NCBI GenBank assembly: GCA_016209245.1
Contig: JACQWN010000186.1
Span: 1 to 9,262 of the forward strand
DNA: 9,262 bases
Reading direction: 5' to 3'
DNA from: Bacteroidia bacterium
GTDB lineage: Bacteria > Bacteroidota > Bacteroidia > Bacteroidales > BM523
The position numbers and the translations under genes are program-made. The notes under the pieces are model-generated. The model made no database searches. It saw only the letters and a program-made list of their open reading frames with translations, and had not been told where the DNA came from. Shown piece by piece: positions 1 to 7,075 of this stretch (position 1 is its first letter; each line of letters starts with the position of its first letter).

Positions 1-212
1 AATTGCAGCAAATCTTTTGAGATGTTCCCGGTAGCTTCATTAAGCTTTAAACTTAAATTCTTAAATTCCAAATTCCAAAATTCTAAATTCTTACTTGCAA
101 CTTCGTTTTCCTGATTTTTAAATTGCAGCAAATCTTTTGAGATGTTCCCGGTAGCTTCATTAAGCTTTAAACTTAAATTCTTAAATTCCAAATTCCAAAA
201 TTCTAAATTCTT
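1..212. repeat. 120-bp tandem repeat, in frame in the left-edge gene
   Basis: Positions 1-92 are identical to 121-212, so the period is 120 bp (40 codons). The second copy is complete and the first is cut by the window edge, so further copies may lie outside. Inside each copy is an AT-rich microsatellite-like stretch (61-90 and 181-210) made of variants of AAATTCC/AAATTC, translated on the minus strand as NLEF-WNLEF-K. Exact identity over 92 bp suggests recent duplication or gene conversion. Confidence 0.9.
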
Positions 213-530
213 TGAGTTTTGTTCTTCTATTCTTTTCAAGTCATTTTTCAATAAGGAAAGTTGATTATCAATATTTTGATTAAATACATCAATTTTGTTA
301 ATGATTTCAGATTTTACTTGATTAATTGTATTAGTATGCTCGCAGGAATATATATTAAAACGATAAATAATTACATAAAAACCACAAACTAATAGTTCTG
401 TAATAAACGATAAGCTTAATAAAGTAGCTTTATTTTCGAGTAAAAATATAATACAAAAAATAAAGCCAATATTCAAAATTGTTATTACCAGGAAACTATT
501 TCTGGTTGTTTTATTTAAGAATGCACTCAT
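1..530 (-). CDS. Membrane-anchored protein with helical repeats, 5' part only (runs off left edge)
   Basis: Reading the minus strand from the ATG at 530-528 gives 176 codons with no stop before the window edge, so the C-terminus is missing. The start MSAFLNKTTRNSF leads into two hydrophobic segments, at about residues 13-31 and 38-57. The rest is a polar, Lys/Glu/Asn/Leu-rich stretch from about residue 65 onward that looks helical or coiled-coil. Residues about 107-137 (KNLEFWNLEF...LLQF) recur at 147-176 with a 40-residue period, matching the 120-bp DNA repeat. No SD-like site is visible, which is usual in Bacteroidota. I do not recognise the family. The layout (two helices, then a long cytoplasmic or periplasmic coil) suggests a membrane-tethered scaffold, but that is inference. 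It is transcribed divergently from the glycosyltransferase at 887. The unbroken frame across both repeat copies supports real coding. Confidence 0.6.
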   Translation of the reverse strand, partial: MSAFLNKTTRNSFLVITILNIGFIFCIIFLLENKATLLSLSFITELLVCGFYVIIYRFNIYSCEHTNTINQVKSEIINKIDVFNQNIDNQLSLLKNDLKRIEEQNSKNLEFWNLEFKNLSLKLNEATGNISKDLLQFKNQENEVASKNLEFWNLEFKNLSLKLNEATGNISKDLLQ

Positions 531-570
531 AAATATATTATAAACGGGTGAATAGTAACGAACCAAATAA

Positions 571-594
571 CAATTTGACAATTAAACAATTTAA
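571..594. repeat. Short imperfect octamer repeat
   Basis: Three consecutive 8-nt units are visible: CAATTTGA, CAATTAAA and CAATTTAA, with a degenerate fourth beginning at 595. It resembles the microsatellite-like spacers often seen between Bacteroidota genes. No function can be assigned. Confidence 0.45.
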
Positions 595-718
595 CCATTT
601 ATTATGCTTATTCATATTTGTTGCAAATTTACAATTTTATTTCTTTTTGGGTTATTATATTACAAATTTTTTACACTAATGGACATTTTTAATTAGAATT
701 TTATCAATAAACATGTTA

Positions 719-734
719 TGTTCCGCATAGAACA
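719..734. repeat. Small inverted repeat (TGTTC / GAACA)
   Basis: TGTTC at 719-723 pairs with GAACA at 730-734 around a 6-nt loop. It sits about 65-80 nt upstream of the candidate -7 element for the glycosyltransferase, so it could be an operator half-site pair. At this size and AT content chance is also plausible. Confidence 0.3.
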
Positions 735-797
735 AGATCTTTTACAAGGGACAAAAATATTTTTTTGATGCCCTACTATGTTTTGGAAAATATTCCA

Positions 798-805
798 TAA
801 CTTTG
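798..805 (+). promoter_or_regulatory. Candidate -7 element for the glycosyltransferase
   Basis: TAACTTTG fits the Bacteroidota -7 consensus TAnnTTTG and lies about 80 nt before the start at 887. No TTTG occurs at the expected spacing of about 20 nt upstream, so support is weak. A second partial match, TATCTTTA at 855-862, is closer to the gene. Confidence 0.3.
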
Positions 806-886
806 CTGATGTTTGTACCTTTTTGTCAATTAGTGTATGAAAAATGCCAATTTTTATCTTTATATTCCGATAATTTTAAAATTTAT

Positions 887-1609
887 ATGAAAAACAGTGA
901 TACATTAATAATTATTCCCGCATACAATGAAGCTTCAAATATTATCAGATTGAATAATTCATTAGAGAATAATAATAATAACTGGGATATATTAATTATT
1001 AATGATGCATCAACTGATAATACTAAAAAACTTGCCGAATCATCCAGAAAATTTTTTATAATAAACCTTCCAATTAATCTTGGAATTGGCGGTTGTGTTC
1101 AAACAGGCTTTAAGTTTGCCTCCAAATATGATTATGATTATGTAATACAGTTTGATGCTGATGGACAACATATTATTGATGAGATTCCGAAATTGCTTAA
1201 TTCGATAAAAACTGATGGAGCAGACGTAATTATTGGTTCACGGTTTGGTAAAAAATACTCTGATTATAAACCTTCTTTACCTCGCCGGATTGGGATTAAG
1301 ATATTTGAAATTGCTACTCAAATACTAATCAGGCAAAGAATAACAGACAGTACTTCAGGTTTCAGAGCTTATAATAAACAAGCTATAAAGTTTCTGGCAG
1401 AAAATTATCCTATTGATTATCCCGAACCTGAAGCTGTTATTTTATTAAGTAAGAATAACTTTATAATAAAAGAAATTTTTATTAAAATGCAAAACCGGCA
1501 GTCAGGTACTTCATCAATTTCAGGAAAAGGAGCATATTATATGCTCAAAGTTTTATTGGCAATGATTATGACGGCTATTCGGCCAAGAATAATCGGTAGT
1601 AAACAGTAA
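887..1609 (+). CDS. Family-2 glycosyltransferase (dolichyl-phosphate mannosyltransferase-like)
   Basis: This 240-residue GT-A fold enzyme should transfer a sugar from a nucleotide-sugar donor to a lipid carrier or growing glycan at the inner face of the membrane. Visible signatures are the N-terminal strand LIIIPAYNEA (about 7-16), INDASTDNT (38-46), NLGIGGCVQTGFKFA (about 64-78, the DPM1-like NxGxGG loop), the metal-binding FDADGQH (89-95), IGSRF (116-120) and DSTSGFRAYN (154-163). No strong C-terminal membrane helices are present beyond a hydrophobic stretch at about 216-231, so it resembles the short soluble members of the family found in polysaccharide clusters. The ATG at 887 is chosen over the upstream in-frame ATG at 803 because homologues begin a few residues before the IPAYNE strand. 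No other sugar gene lies nearby, so its glycan is unknown. Family assignment is firm; donor and acceptor cannot be told from sequence. Confidence 0.9.
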   Translation: MKNSDTLIIIPAYNEASNIIRLNNSLENNNNNWDILIINDASTDNTKKLAESSRKFFIINLPINLGIGGCVQTGFKFASKYDYDYVIQFDADGQHIIDEIPKLLNSIKTDGADVIIGSRFGKKYSDYKPSLPRRIGIKIFEIATQILIRQRITDSTSGFRAYNKQAIKFLAENYPIDYPEPEAVILLSKNNFIIKEIFIKMQNRQSGTSSISGKGAYYMLKVLLAMIMTAIRPRIIGSKQ

Positions 1610-1674
1610 GTAATCATAGTTATTCATTGCTTGTTTATGCAACCTTTTCTTAAATTTATCAATCTTAATTTTTG

Positions 1675-1704
1675 TTTGACTTTTAATTTTGTAAATTATT
1701 TTTA
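1675..1704 (+). promoter_or_regulatory. Candidate promoter for the large repeat protein
   Basis: TTTG at 1675-1678 is followed 18 nt later by TATTTTTA at 1697-1704, a near match to TTTG-N20-TAnnTTTG. An alternative perfect -7, TAATTTTG at 1684-1691, lacks a partner at proper distance. Either would give a leader of about 85-105 nt before the ATG at 1800. The surrounding DNA is so AT-rich that chance matches are likely. Confidence 0.25.
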
Positions 1705-1799
1705 ATTTTATTTTTAAATCTAACCTGCATTATTCATATATTTTATATTAAAATTCATGAATTATTCAGGCTAAATGTCTAACATTTAATATTTTAATT

Positions 1800-2474
1800 A
1801 TGAAAAAAATAACTTTACTTTTCGGAATGATTGTTTTACTAAATGTTAATCCTTTCGCCCAATCCGGCTCAATTGACCTCTCTTTTAACCCGGGAACTGG
1901 AACAACCAGTACTATTTTTACAACTGCCATACAAAGCGATGGGAAAATCATTATCGGGGGTGCTTTCACTTCCTATAATGGAACAGCAATAAACCGCATT
2001 GCCCGCCTCAATACCGATGGAACCCTTGACGGAACTTATAATCCCGGAACGGGTGCAAGCAGTACTGTCCGGACAACCTCTATACAAAGCGATGGGAAAA
2101 TAATTATCGGGGGCGATTTCGCTTCCTATAATGGAACAGCAATAAACTACATTGCTCGCCTGAATGCAGACGGAACCCTTGACGGAACTTTTAACCCGGG
2201 AACGGGAGCAGATAATGATGTCTATACAACCGCCATACAAAGCGATGGGAAAATTATTATCGGAGGTAATTTCACTTCCTATAATGGAACAGCAAGAAAT
2301 TACATTGCCCGCCTCAATACCGATGGAACCCTTGACGGAACTCCTATAATGGAACAGCAAGAAACTGCATTGCACGCATCAATACCAATGGAACCTCTGA
2401 CGGAACTTTTAACCCGGGAACGGGAGCAAACAATAATGTCAATACAACCGCCGTACAAAGCGATGGGAAAATAA
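1800..2474 (+). pseudogene. Broken T9SS surface protein, 5' part: signal peptide and delta-60 repeats
   Basis: The frame starts with a clear signal peptide (MKKITLLFGMIVLLNVNPFA, cleavage before QSG) and then delta-60 repeats (DUF5122 type, beta-propeller-like). The units have the pattern SDGKIIIGGxFxSYNGTA...IARLNxDGTLDGTFNPGTG, with a period of 51 residues and SDGK codons at 1935, 2088 and 2241. After GTLDGT, near 2341, the reading becomes foreign (PIMEQQETALH...) and stops at 2472-2474. The correct repeat sequence resumes at 2342 in the -1 frame. The distance between flanking SDGK codons is 218 nt where two repeats need 306, so 88 nt (29 codons plus 1) are missing. As it stands this encodes a 224-residue secreted fragment with no sorting tail. 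Alternatives are assembly collapse of near-identical repeats, phase variation, or rescue by -1 frameshifting. It is one gene with the following entry. Confidence 0.85.
2278..2407 (+). repeat. Direct repeat of 65 bp at the frameshift junction
   Basis: Positions 2278-2342 and 2343-2407 are homologous head-to-tail copies, both running from CCTATAATGG to GACGGAACT, with about seven differences. Sixty-five is 153 minus 88, so the arrangement can be written as an 88-bp deletion between repeat units or a 65-bp duplication. The divergence between the copies is like that between normal units, which favours deletion. Confidence 0.75.
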
Positions 2475-2497
2475 TCATCGGAGGTTATTTCACTTCC
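2465..2497 (+). promoter_or_regulatory. Possible -1 ribosomal frameshift site (heptamer, stop, spacer, hairpin)
   Basis: In the 1800 frame the codons read ATG-GGA-AAA-TAA, so 2465-2471 is the slippery heptamer G-GGA-AAA directly before the stop. After 8 nt, GGAGGT (2480-2485) can pair with ACTTCC (2492-2497) around a 6-nt loop, including one G-U pair. A -1 slip gives GGG-AAA-ATA, which is the correct downstream repeat frame. The same DNA occurs in most units because it encodes DGKII, so this may be fortuitous. Confidence 0.35.
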
Positions 2498-3517
2498 TAT
2501 AATGGAACAGCAATAAATTACATTGCCCGTCTGAATAACGATGGCACCCTTGACGGAACTTTTACACTTGGTACGGGAGCAAACAATTTTGTTTGGACAA
2601 TCGCTATACAAAGCGATGTGAAAATAATTATCGGGGGTGACTTCACTTCCTATGATGGAACAGCAATAAACCGCATTGCCCGTCTCAATGCCGATGGAAC
2701 TCTTGATGGAACTTTTAACCCGGGAACGGGAGCAAACGGTTCTGTCCGGACAACCTCTATACAAAACGATGGGAAAATAATTATCGGAGGTGACTTCAGT
2801 TCCTATAATGGCACAGGCAGGAACCGTATAGCAAGAATATTAAATTGTGATATACCGCCAGTAGTCGGCGCAGGACCCGACCAGATAGTTTGTAGCGGAA
2901 CATCCGTAACCTTATCAGGCAGCGGAGCAGTTTCTTACGCGTGGGATAATGGTGTAACAAACGGAGCCGCCTTTACACCGGTTGCAACAACAACCTATAC
3001 AGTAACAGGAACAGACGGTAACGGATGTACAAATACCGATGCTGTTTTGGTAACAGTAAATTCATTACCGACAGCAAACATTATAGCACAAACAAATGTC
3101 AGTTGTAATGGAGGCAACAATGGACAGGTAATATTTACAGCATCAGGCGGAACGGCTCCTTATATATTCACTCCTAATGATACTTTAATAAATTTAACAG
3201 CTGGAAATTATTTTATAACCGTTACCGATGGAAACACTTGTACAGCTACAACATCTACAATCATTACTGAACCTGCAGTATTAACAGCAAGTATATCCTC
3301 TCAAACAAATGTCAGTTGCAATGGTGGTAACAATGGTCAGGTAATATTTACTGCCTCTGGCGGAATATCTCCTTATACATATAATATTAACGATACTTTA
3401 ATGAGTTTAACGGAAGGAATATATGGTGTAACTGTAACAGATGCAAACAATTGCACTACGACAACATCTGCAACCATTACCGAACCTGCAGCTATTACTT
3501 CAACCGATGCAGCAACA

Positions 3518-3640
3518 ATCTGTGATGGTGAAACATATACATTCGGAACACAGACCTTGACTGTAGCAGGAGTTTACAATGAAACATTCACTGCAGTAAA
3601 CGGTTGCGACTCTGTTGTTTCTCTTACTTTAACAGTCAAT
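3518..3640 (+). repeat. 123-bp dispersed repeat, copy 1
   Basis: This segment encodes ICDGETYTFG...LTVN and matches 5141-5263 at all but about four of 123 positions, though the copies are 1.6 kb apart within one gene. The neighbouring domains differ, so one domain was probably copied recently within the gene. Confidence 0.85.
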
Positions 3641-4134
3641 GCATTACCGACGGCAGCCATAAGCGGAACCACAACAATATGTTCAGGTGAAACAACAACA
3701 TTGACAGCTTCCGGTGGAGTATCATATGAATGGAGTACAACAGAAACCACAGCAGCCATTGATGTTACTGTTGCCAATACTTATACAGTAACAGTAACAG
3801 ACGGAAACGGCTGTGCAGATACTGAATCAGCGATTGTAACGGTAATTTTAATACCTCCTGCACCGGCTTGGGTTACTTTTACCACGACGGGCTCAACAAC
3901 CGGAACCGCTAACTGGGCTGAATCAGAATGTGCGTATTATTATTATATAATGATTTCAACTGATTCAACATTTACTACTTGGACTGGAGGACTTGGGGGT
4001 TACGCTCCATTGTCAAGTTGGAACTTTACCGGCTTAACACCAAATACAACTTATTATGTTTATGTCGCTGCTGTCAATTCGTCATGGGAATGGTATGCTC
4101 CAACACGCTCACCGGGTGCTACTACGCAAATAAA

Positions 4135-4515
4135 CAATGTTGGTTGGTGTAATCTTCAATGGCCAACATCATCAGCAATATGTAATGAAACAGCTTATAC
4201 TGTTTATGCACAGGTTTATGAAGCAGGAGTAACTGATGCTGCCGGGCAAGGAGCTGGTATCACAGCGTGGATAGGTTATAATAATGCAGATACTGATCCG
4301 ACAACTTGGACTAACTGGGTCCCTGCTACTTATAACGTTGATTTTGGAAATAATGATGAATATATGGCAGATTTGAATTTACCTGCTGGCTCATATTTTT
4401 ATGCTTCACGGTTTGAATATTCTTCTGTTTACTCTTATGGCGGATACAGCAGTGGTGGTGGCGGATTTTGGGACGGCGCAACTTATATCAGCCAGATGTT
4501 AACCGTAAACCCCGT
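4135..4515 (+). other. Aromatic, Gly-rich domain within the surface protein
   Basis: About 125 residues begin NVGWCNLQWPTSSAICN and include AQVYEAGVTDAAGQG, AWIGYN, TWTNWVPATYN, NDEYMADLNLPAGSYFYASRF and GGGGFWDG. The sequence is rich in Trp, Tyr and Gly and looks like a compact beta-sandwich. I recall similar segments in other Bacteroidota secreted proteins but cannot name a family. Its exposed aromatic character would suit carbohydrate binding, which is inference only. Confidence 0.45.
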
Positions 4516-5140
4516 TTATTATTACGCAGAAACTACCGCTATCTGCAGCGGAGATATTTATAACTGGCACGGTAACAATTATACAACCGGTGGTATGTAT
4601 TACGATAATGGTGTTACTACTGAAGGTTGCGATAGCATTTATGAATTAACACTTAATGTAATTTCACTGAGTACTGTTATTATTGGAAACGATGTAGCAT
4701 GTTTTGGCGGAAATACTGGTTCTGCTGATTTAATAGTTAGTGGAGGCATGACTCCTTATACATATCTGTGGTCAACTACTAAAACGACAGAAGATATAAA
4801 TTCACTCTTTGCAGGTACATATTATGTAACCGTAAATGATATGAATAATTGTGTGGCAACAGATTCCGTTACTATTAATGAACCGTCTGACATATTAATC
4901 ACAATGTATAAAAGCGATGTAACATGCTATAGCGATTCCAATGGATATGCTTGGGTAGATGTAACCGGTGGGACTCCACCTTACAATTATCAATGGTCAA
5001 ATGGTATTACAAGTTTTGGAACAGGAAGTGTTGCCAGTGGTACTTATACATTGACAGTAACTGATGCTAGCGGATGTAGTGATATAAGCAGTGTAGTAAT
5101 TTACGAACCACCTGAAATAACCGGGACTTCTTCGGTTTCA

Positions 5141-6180
5141 ATTTGCGATGGTGAAACATATATATTCGGAACACAGACCTTGACTATAGCAGGAGTTTAC
5201 AATGAAACATTCACTGCAGTAAACGGTTGCGACTCTGTTGTTTCTCTTACTTTAACAGTCAATCCTGTTTACAATGAAACAGCAGTTGCAGCAATTTGCG
5301 ATGGCGACAGCATTTTCTTGAGCGGCAGTTGGCAGACCGCAGGAGGCAGTTATTATGATACGTTACAAACTGTGAATGGATGCGATAGCATTATTGAAAC
5401 AATACTTACTGTATTCTCCTCATCCTTAGCCTCAACCTCTGCCTCAATTTGCGAAGGCGACAGCATTTTCTTGAGCGGCAGTTGGCAGACCGCAGGAGGC
5501 AGTTATTATGATACGTTACAAACTGTGAATGGATGCGATAGCATTATTGAAACAATACTTACTGTATTCTCCTCATCCTTTGCCTCAACCTCTGCCTCAA
5601 TTTGCGAAGACGACAGCATTTACCTTGCAGGAGCATGGCAGACCCAAGCAGGAATCTATACCGACTACCTCTTGTCAGAAAGCGGCTGCGACAGCATCGT
5701 CGAGACCGAACTGATTGTCTATCCATCCTATAGCACACTGAGCGTAGCTGAAGTGTGCGAAGGCGACAGCATTGAAATCGGCGGAATATGGTACAGCCTG
5801 CCCGGTATTTATGAAGAACAATACATGACAGCTGCCGGTTGCGATAGTATTGTTTATACCGAACTTATTATCCATCCGGTTTACTTTGTCAATGACCCTA
5901 TACAGATATGCACCGGCGACAGTATATATCTCGGTGGAGTATGGCAAACAACGTCAGGAATTTATAATGATTATTATAATACCGGAGGTTGTGACAGCAT
6001 TGTCACAACTGAACTTATTGTTACCGACACCATTGTCAATTATATAGATATAAGTATCTGTGAAGGTGATAGCATCTGGGTGGGTAACGGATGGCAGTAT
6101 TTATCCGGTATTTATTATGATACTTTATTTGCAGTTGCTAACTGCGACAGTATATTAATTACAGATTTGACTGTTGTTCC
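5141..6180 (+). repeat. Seven-unit tandem array of 50-51-residue ICxGDS...GCDS repeats
   Basis: Units start at 5141, 5294, 5447, 5600, 5753, 5906 and 6056, spaced 153 nt except the sixth unit (150 nt). Each has the pattern [IV]CxxDS...G.W...G.Y.D......CDSI...T.L.V, with two Cys near residues 2 and 30 (ICDGET in the first unit). Two more isolated units lie at 3518 and 4541. The conserved Cys pair could form one disulfide per unit in the exported protein. Confidence 0.85.
5294..5599 (+). repeat. Recent 153-bp tandem duplication
   Basis: Positions 5294-5446 and 5447-5599 are almost identical: the only differences I see are at the DG/EG codon and at TTA/TTT in the SSL/SSF stretch. The other units differ widely in DNA, so this pair is the newest expansion of the array. 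Confidence 0.9.
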
Positions 6181-6727
6181 GCCTCCAAATGCCGGAACCG
6201 GAGGTAATGATTCAATATGCGAAGATATGACACCAACCATTGACCTGTTTGACTACTTAACAGGTTATGAACCGGATGGTACATGGTTGGATGATGATTC
6301 AAGTGGTGTTTTAACCGGGAGTATCGTTGATTGCAATAGCGCTGAATGGGGACAATATTATCACTTCACATATATTGTGGAGAATGGTATATGTGCTGCC
6401 GATAGTGCTACGGTTACAATATTCATTGACCACTGCGAAGGTATCGCTGAAAACAATCATGCTGTAGCTATGTTGATTTATCCGAATCCGAACAAAGGGT
6501 TATTCACCATCCTGATGGAAAACATTACGGAAGACGTGAACACCGAGTTACTTGATTTGACAGGGAAAGCAGTTGTCAGAGACATTATCGGTACTGACTA
6601 TGGCTTCCGTAAAGATTTCGACGTAAGCTCCTTACCAAAAGGGATATACTTCCTGAAGGTAACATCGCCTGAATTCGTAAAGGTTGAGAAGATTGTAGTT
6701 CAATAACCGGCAATATAAATAATAAAG

Positions 6728-6758
6728 AAAGCTGTCTTTAAATCAGGGCAGCTTTTTT
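6728..6758 (+). terminator. Intrinsic terminator after the surface protein gene
   Basis: AAAGCTGTC (6728-6736) pairs with GGCAGCTTT (6747-6755) as a 9-bp stem with one G-U pair, and a run of six T (6753-6758) follows. It lies 22 nt after the stop at 6706 and separates this gene from the next transcription unit. Confidence 0.85.
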
Positions 6759-6822
6759 ATTATACGAAAAGTAAAGGGTTCTGAATTTAAAATTTAATCA
6801 TTATTTTTTAGAATAAATTGCT

Positions 6823-6830
6823 TATATTTG
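6823..6830 (+). promoter_or_regulatory. Candidate -7 element for the WG fragment and hutI
   Basis: TATATTTG matches TAnnTTTG perfectly, lies after the terminator and is 23 nt before the ATG at 6854. No TTTG is present 20 nt upstream; only a T-rich run (6804-6809) is nearby. Confidence 0.45.
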
Positions 6831-6853
6831 CTAAAATTATTATAAAAATAAAT

Positions 6854-7075
6854 ATGAATAAAATTCATTATGTTTTTTTGCTGGCATTACTTGTCGTTTT
6901 TTGGAACAGCCAAATTCATGCACAAGATGCTATACATCAGGACACAATTATCCCCTTTACTAATTATTTCCTTAAGGGAGAACATTACATTGTTATACGC
7001 GATAATAAATATGGCGTAATTGATTCTGTCGAAAATTTTTTAATACCTCTTCAATATGATTATATTTTTAAATGA
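6854..7075 (+). CDS. Short secreted protein with a single WG repeat, probably truncated
   Basis: The 73-residue product has a signal peptide (MNKIHYVFLLALLVVFWNSQIHA, cleavage before QD) followed by about 50 residues. The segment DNKYGVIDSVENFLIPLQYD resembles one WG/KWG repeat, a module that normally occurs in long arrays in exported Bacteroidota proteins. The ATG at 6854 is preferred over the in-frame ATG at 6818, because it starts the signal peptide directly and 6818 lies upstream of the candidate -7 element. Translation ends right after the first repeat, and the stop TGA (7073-7075) shares ATGA with the hutI start. A longer WG protein cut down by deletion and joined to hutI is likely; a genuine small leader-type gene is the alternative. 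Function unknown. Confidence 0.6.
   Translation: MNKIHYVFLLALLVVFWNSQIHAQDAIHQDTIIPFTNYFLKGEHYIVIRDNKYGVIDSVENFLIPLQYDYIFK

Larger units (their letters stand above)
531..886. other. Divergent AT-rich intergenic region
   Basis: No convincing gene lies here. It separates the minus-strand gene starting at 530 from the plus-strand glycosyltransferase starting at 887, so it should hold both promoters. It contains imperfect octamers (571-594), an inverted repeat (719-734), a possible minus-strand -7 element at 624-631 (TAAATTTG on the minus strand, no clear -33) and a possible plus-strand -7 element at 798-805. A plus-strand frame open from 803 into the glycosyltransferase is best read as leader, because it adds 28 residues with no family character. 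Confidence 0.6.
1935..2830 (+). repeat. Delta-60 repeat array (153-nt period, one unit damaged)
   Basis: The [S/N]DGK codons start at 1935, 2088, 2241, 2459, 2612 and 2765. All gaps are exactly 153 nt except 2241 to 2459, which is 218. Restoring the missing 88 nt would give seven SDGK units with a partial strand at each end, the kind of count expected for a closed seven-bladed propeller, though the blade number is inference. The fifth visible unit has SDVK instead of SDGK. Confidence 0.85.
2342..6706 (+). pseudogene. Broken T9SS surface protein, main part: multi-domain adhesin-like protein with sorting tail
   Basis: The frame is open from 2336 (in-frame TGA at 2333) to TAA at 6704-6706, about 1,454 residues. 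It has no ATG near its beginning; the first start-like codon is a GTG at 2618 inside a repeat, so this is the continuation of the frame begun at 1800. Domains in order: end of the delta-60 array (to about 2850), PKD/Ig-like (2852-3070), two SprB repeats (3071-3500), one ICDGET repeat unit (3518-3640), a second PKD/Ig-like domain (about 3641-3853), an FN3-like domain (3854-4132), an aromatic, Gly-rich domain (4135-4515), an ICSGD unit (4541-4665), two SprB repeats (about 4666-5135), seven tandem 50-51-residue Cys repeats (5141-6180), a linker domain (6184-6445) and a T9SS type A C-terminal domain with IYPNPNKGLFTI, LLDLTGK and LPKGIYFLKV (6447-6703). SprB repeats are known from the Flavobacterium gliding adhesin. 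The protein is expected on the cell surface or secreted, probably in adhesion; ligand unknown. Confidence 0.85.

Noticed and set aside
803..886. Upstream start at 803 for the glycosyltransferase
   Set aside because: It adds 28 residues unlike the family, and the candidate -7 element at 798-805 overlaps that start. The ATG at 887 directly precedes the conserved first strand.
1610..1799. Terminator after the glycosyltransferase
   Set aside because: No GC-containing hairpin with a T-run could be found in this AT-rich spacer.
2618..2620. GTG at 2618 as the true start of a separate large gene
   Set aside because: It lies inside a repeat unit (SDVK), has no signal peptide, and the same repeat frame continues upstream to 2342.
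1869..2764. Minus-strand open frames across the delta-60 repeats (such as 1869-2375 and 2300-2764)
   Set aside because: They are shadows of the repeat DNA, open because the repeated plus-strand codons lack stops in that frame; the products are Cys/Ser/Ile repeats without family features.
5529..6047. Short open frames on both strands inside the Cys-repeat array
   Set aside because: They overlap a strongly supported domain array and follow its periodicity; no independent evidence of coding.
5141..6180. CRISPR-like array
   Set aside because: The unit is 153 nt, entirely coding, with no short palindromic repeats or unique spacers.
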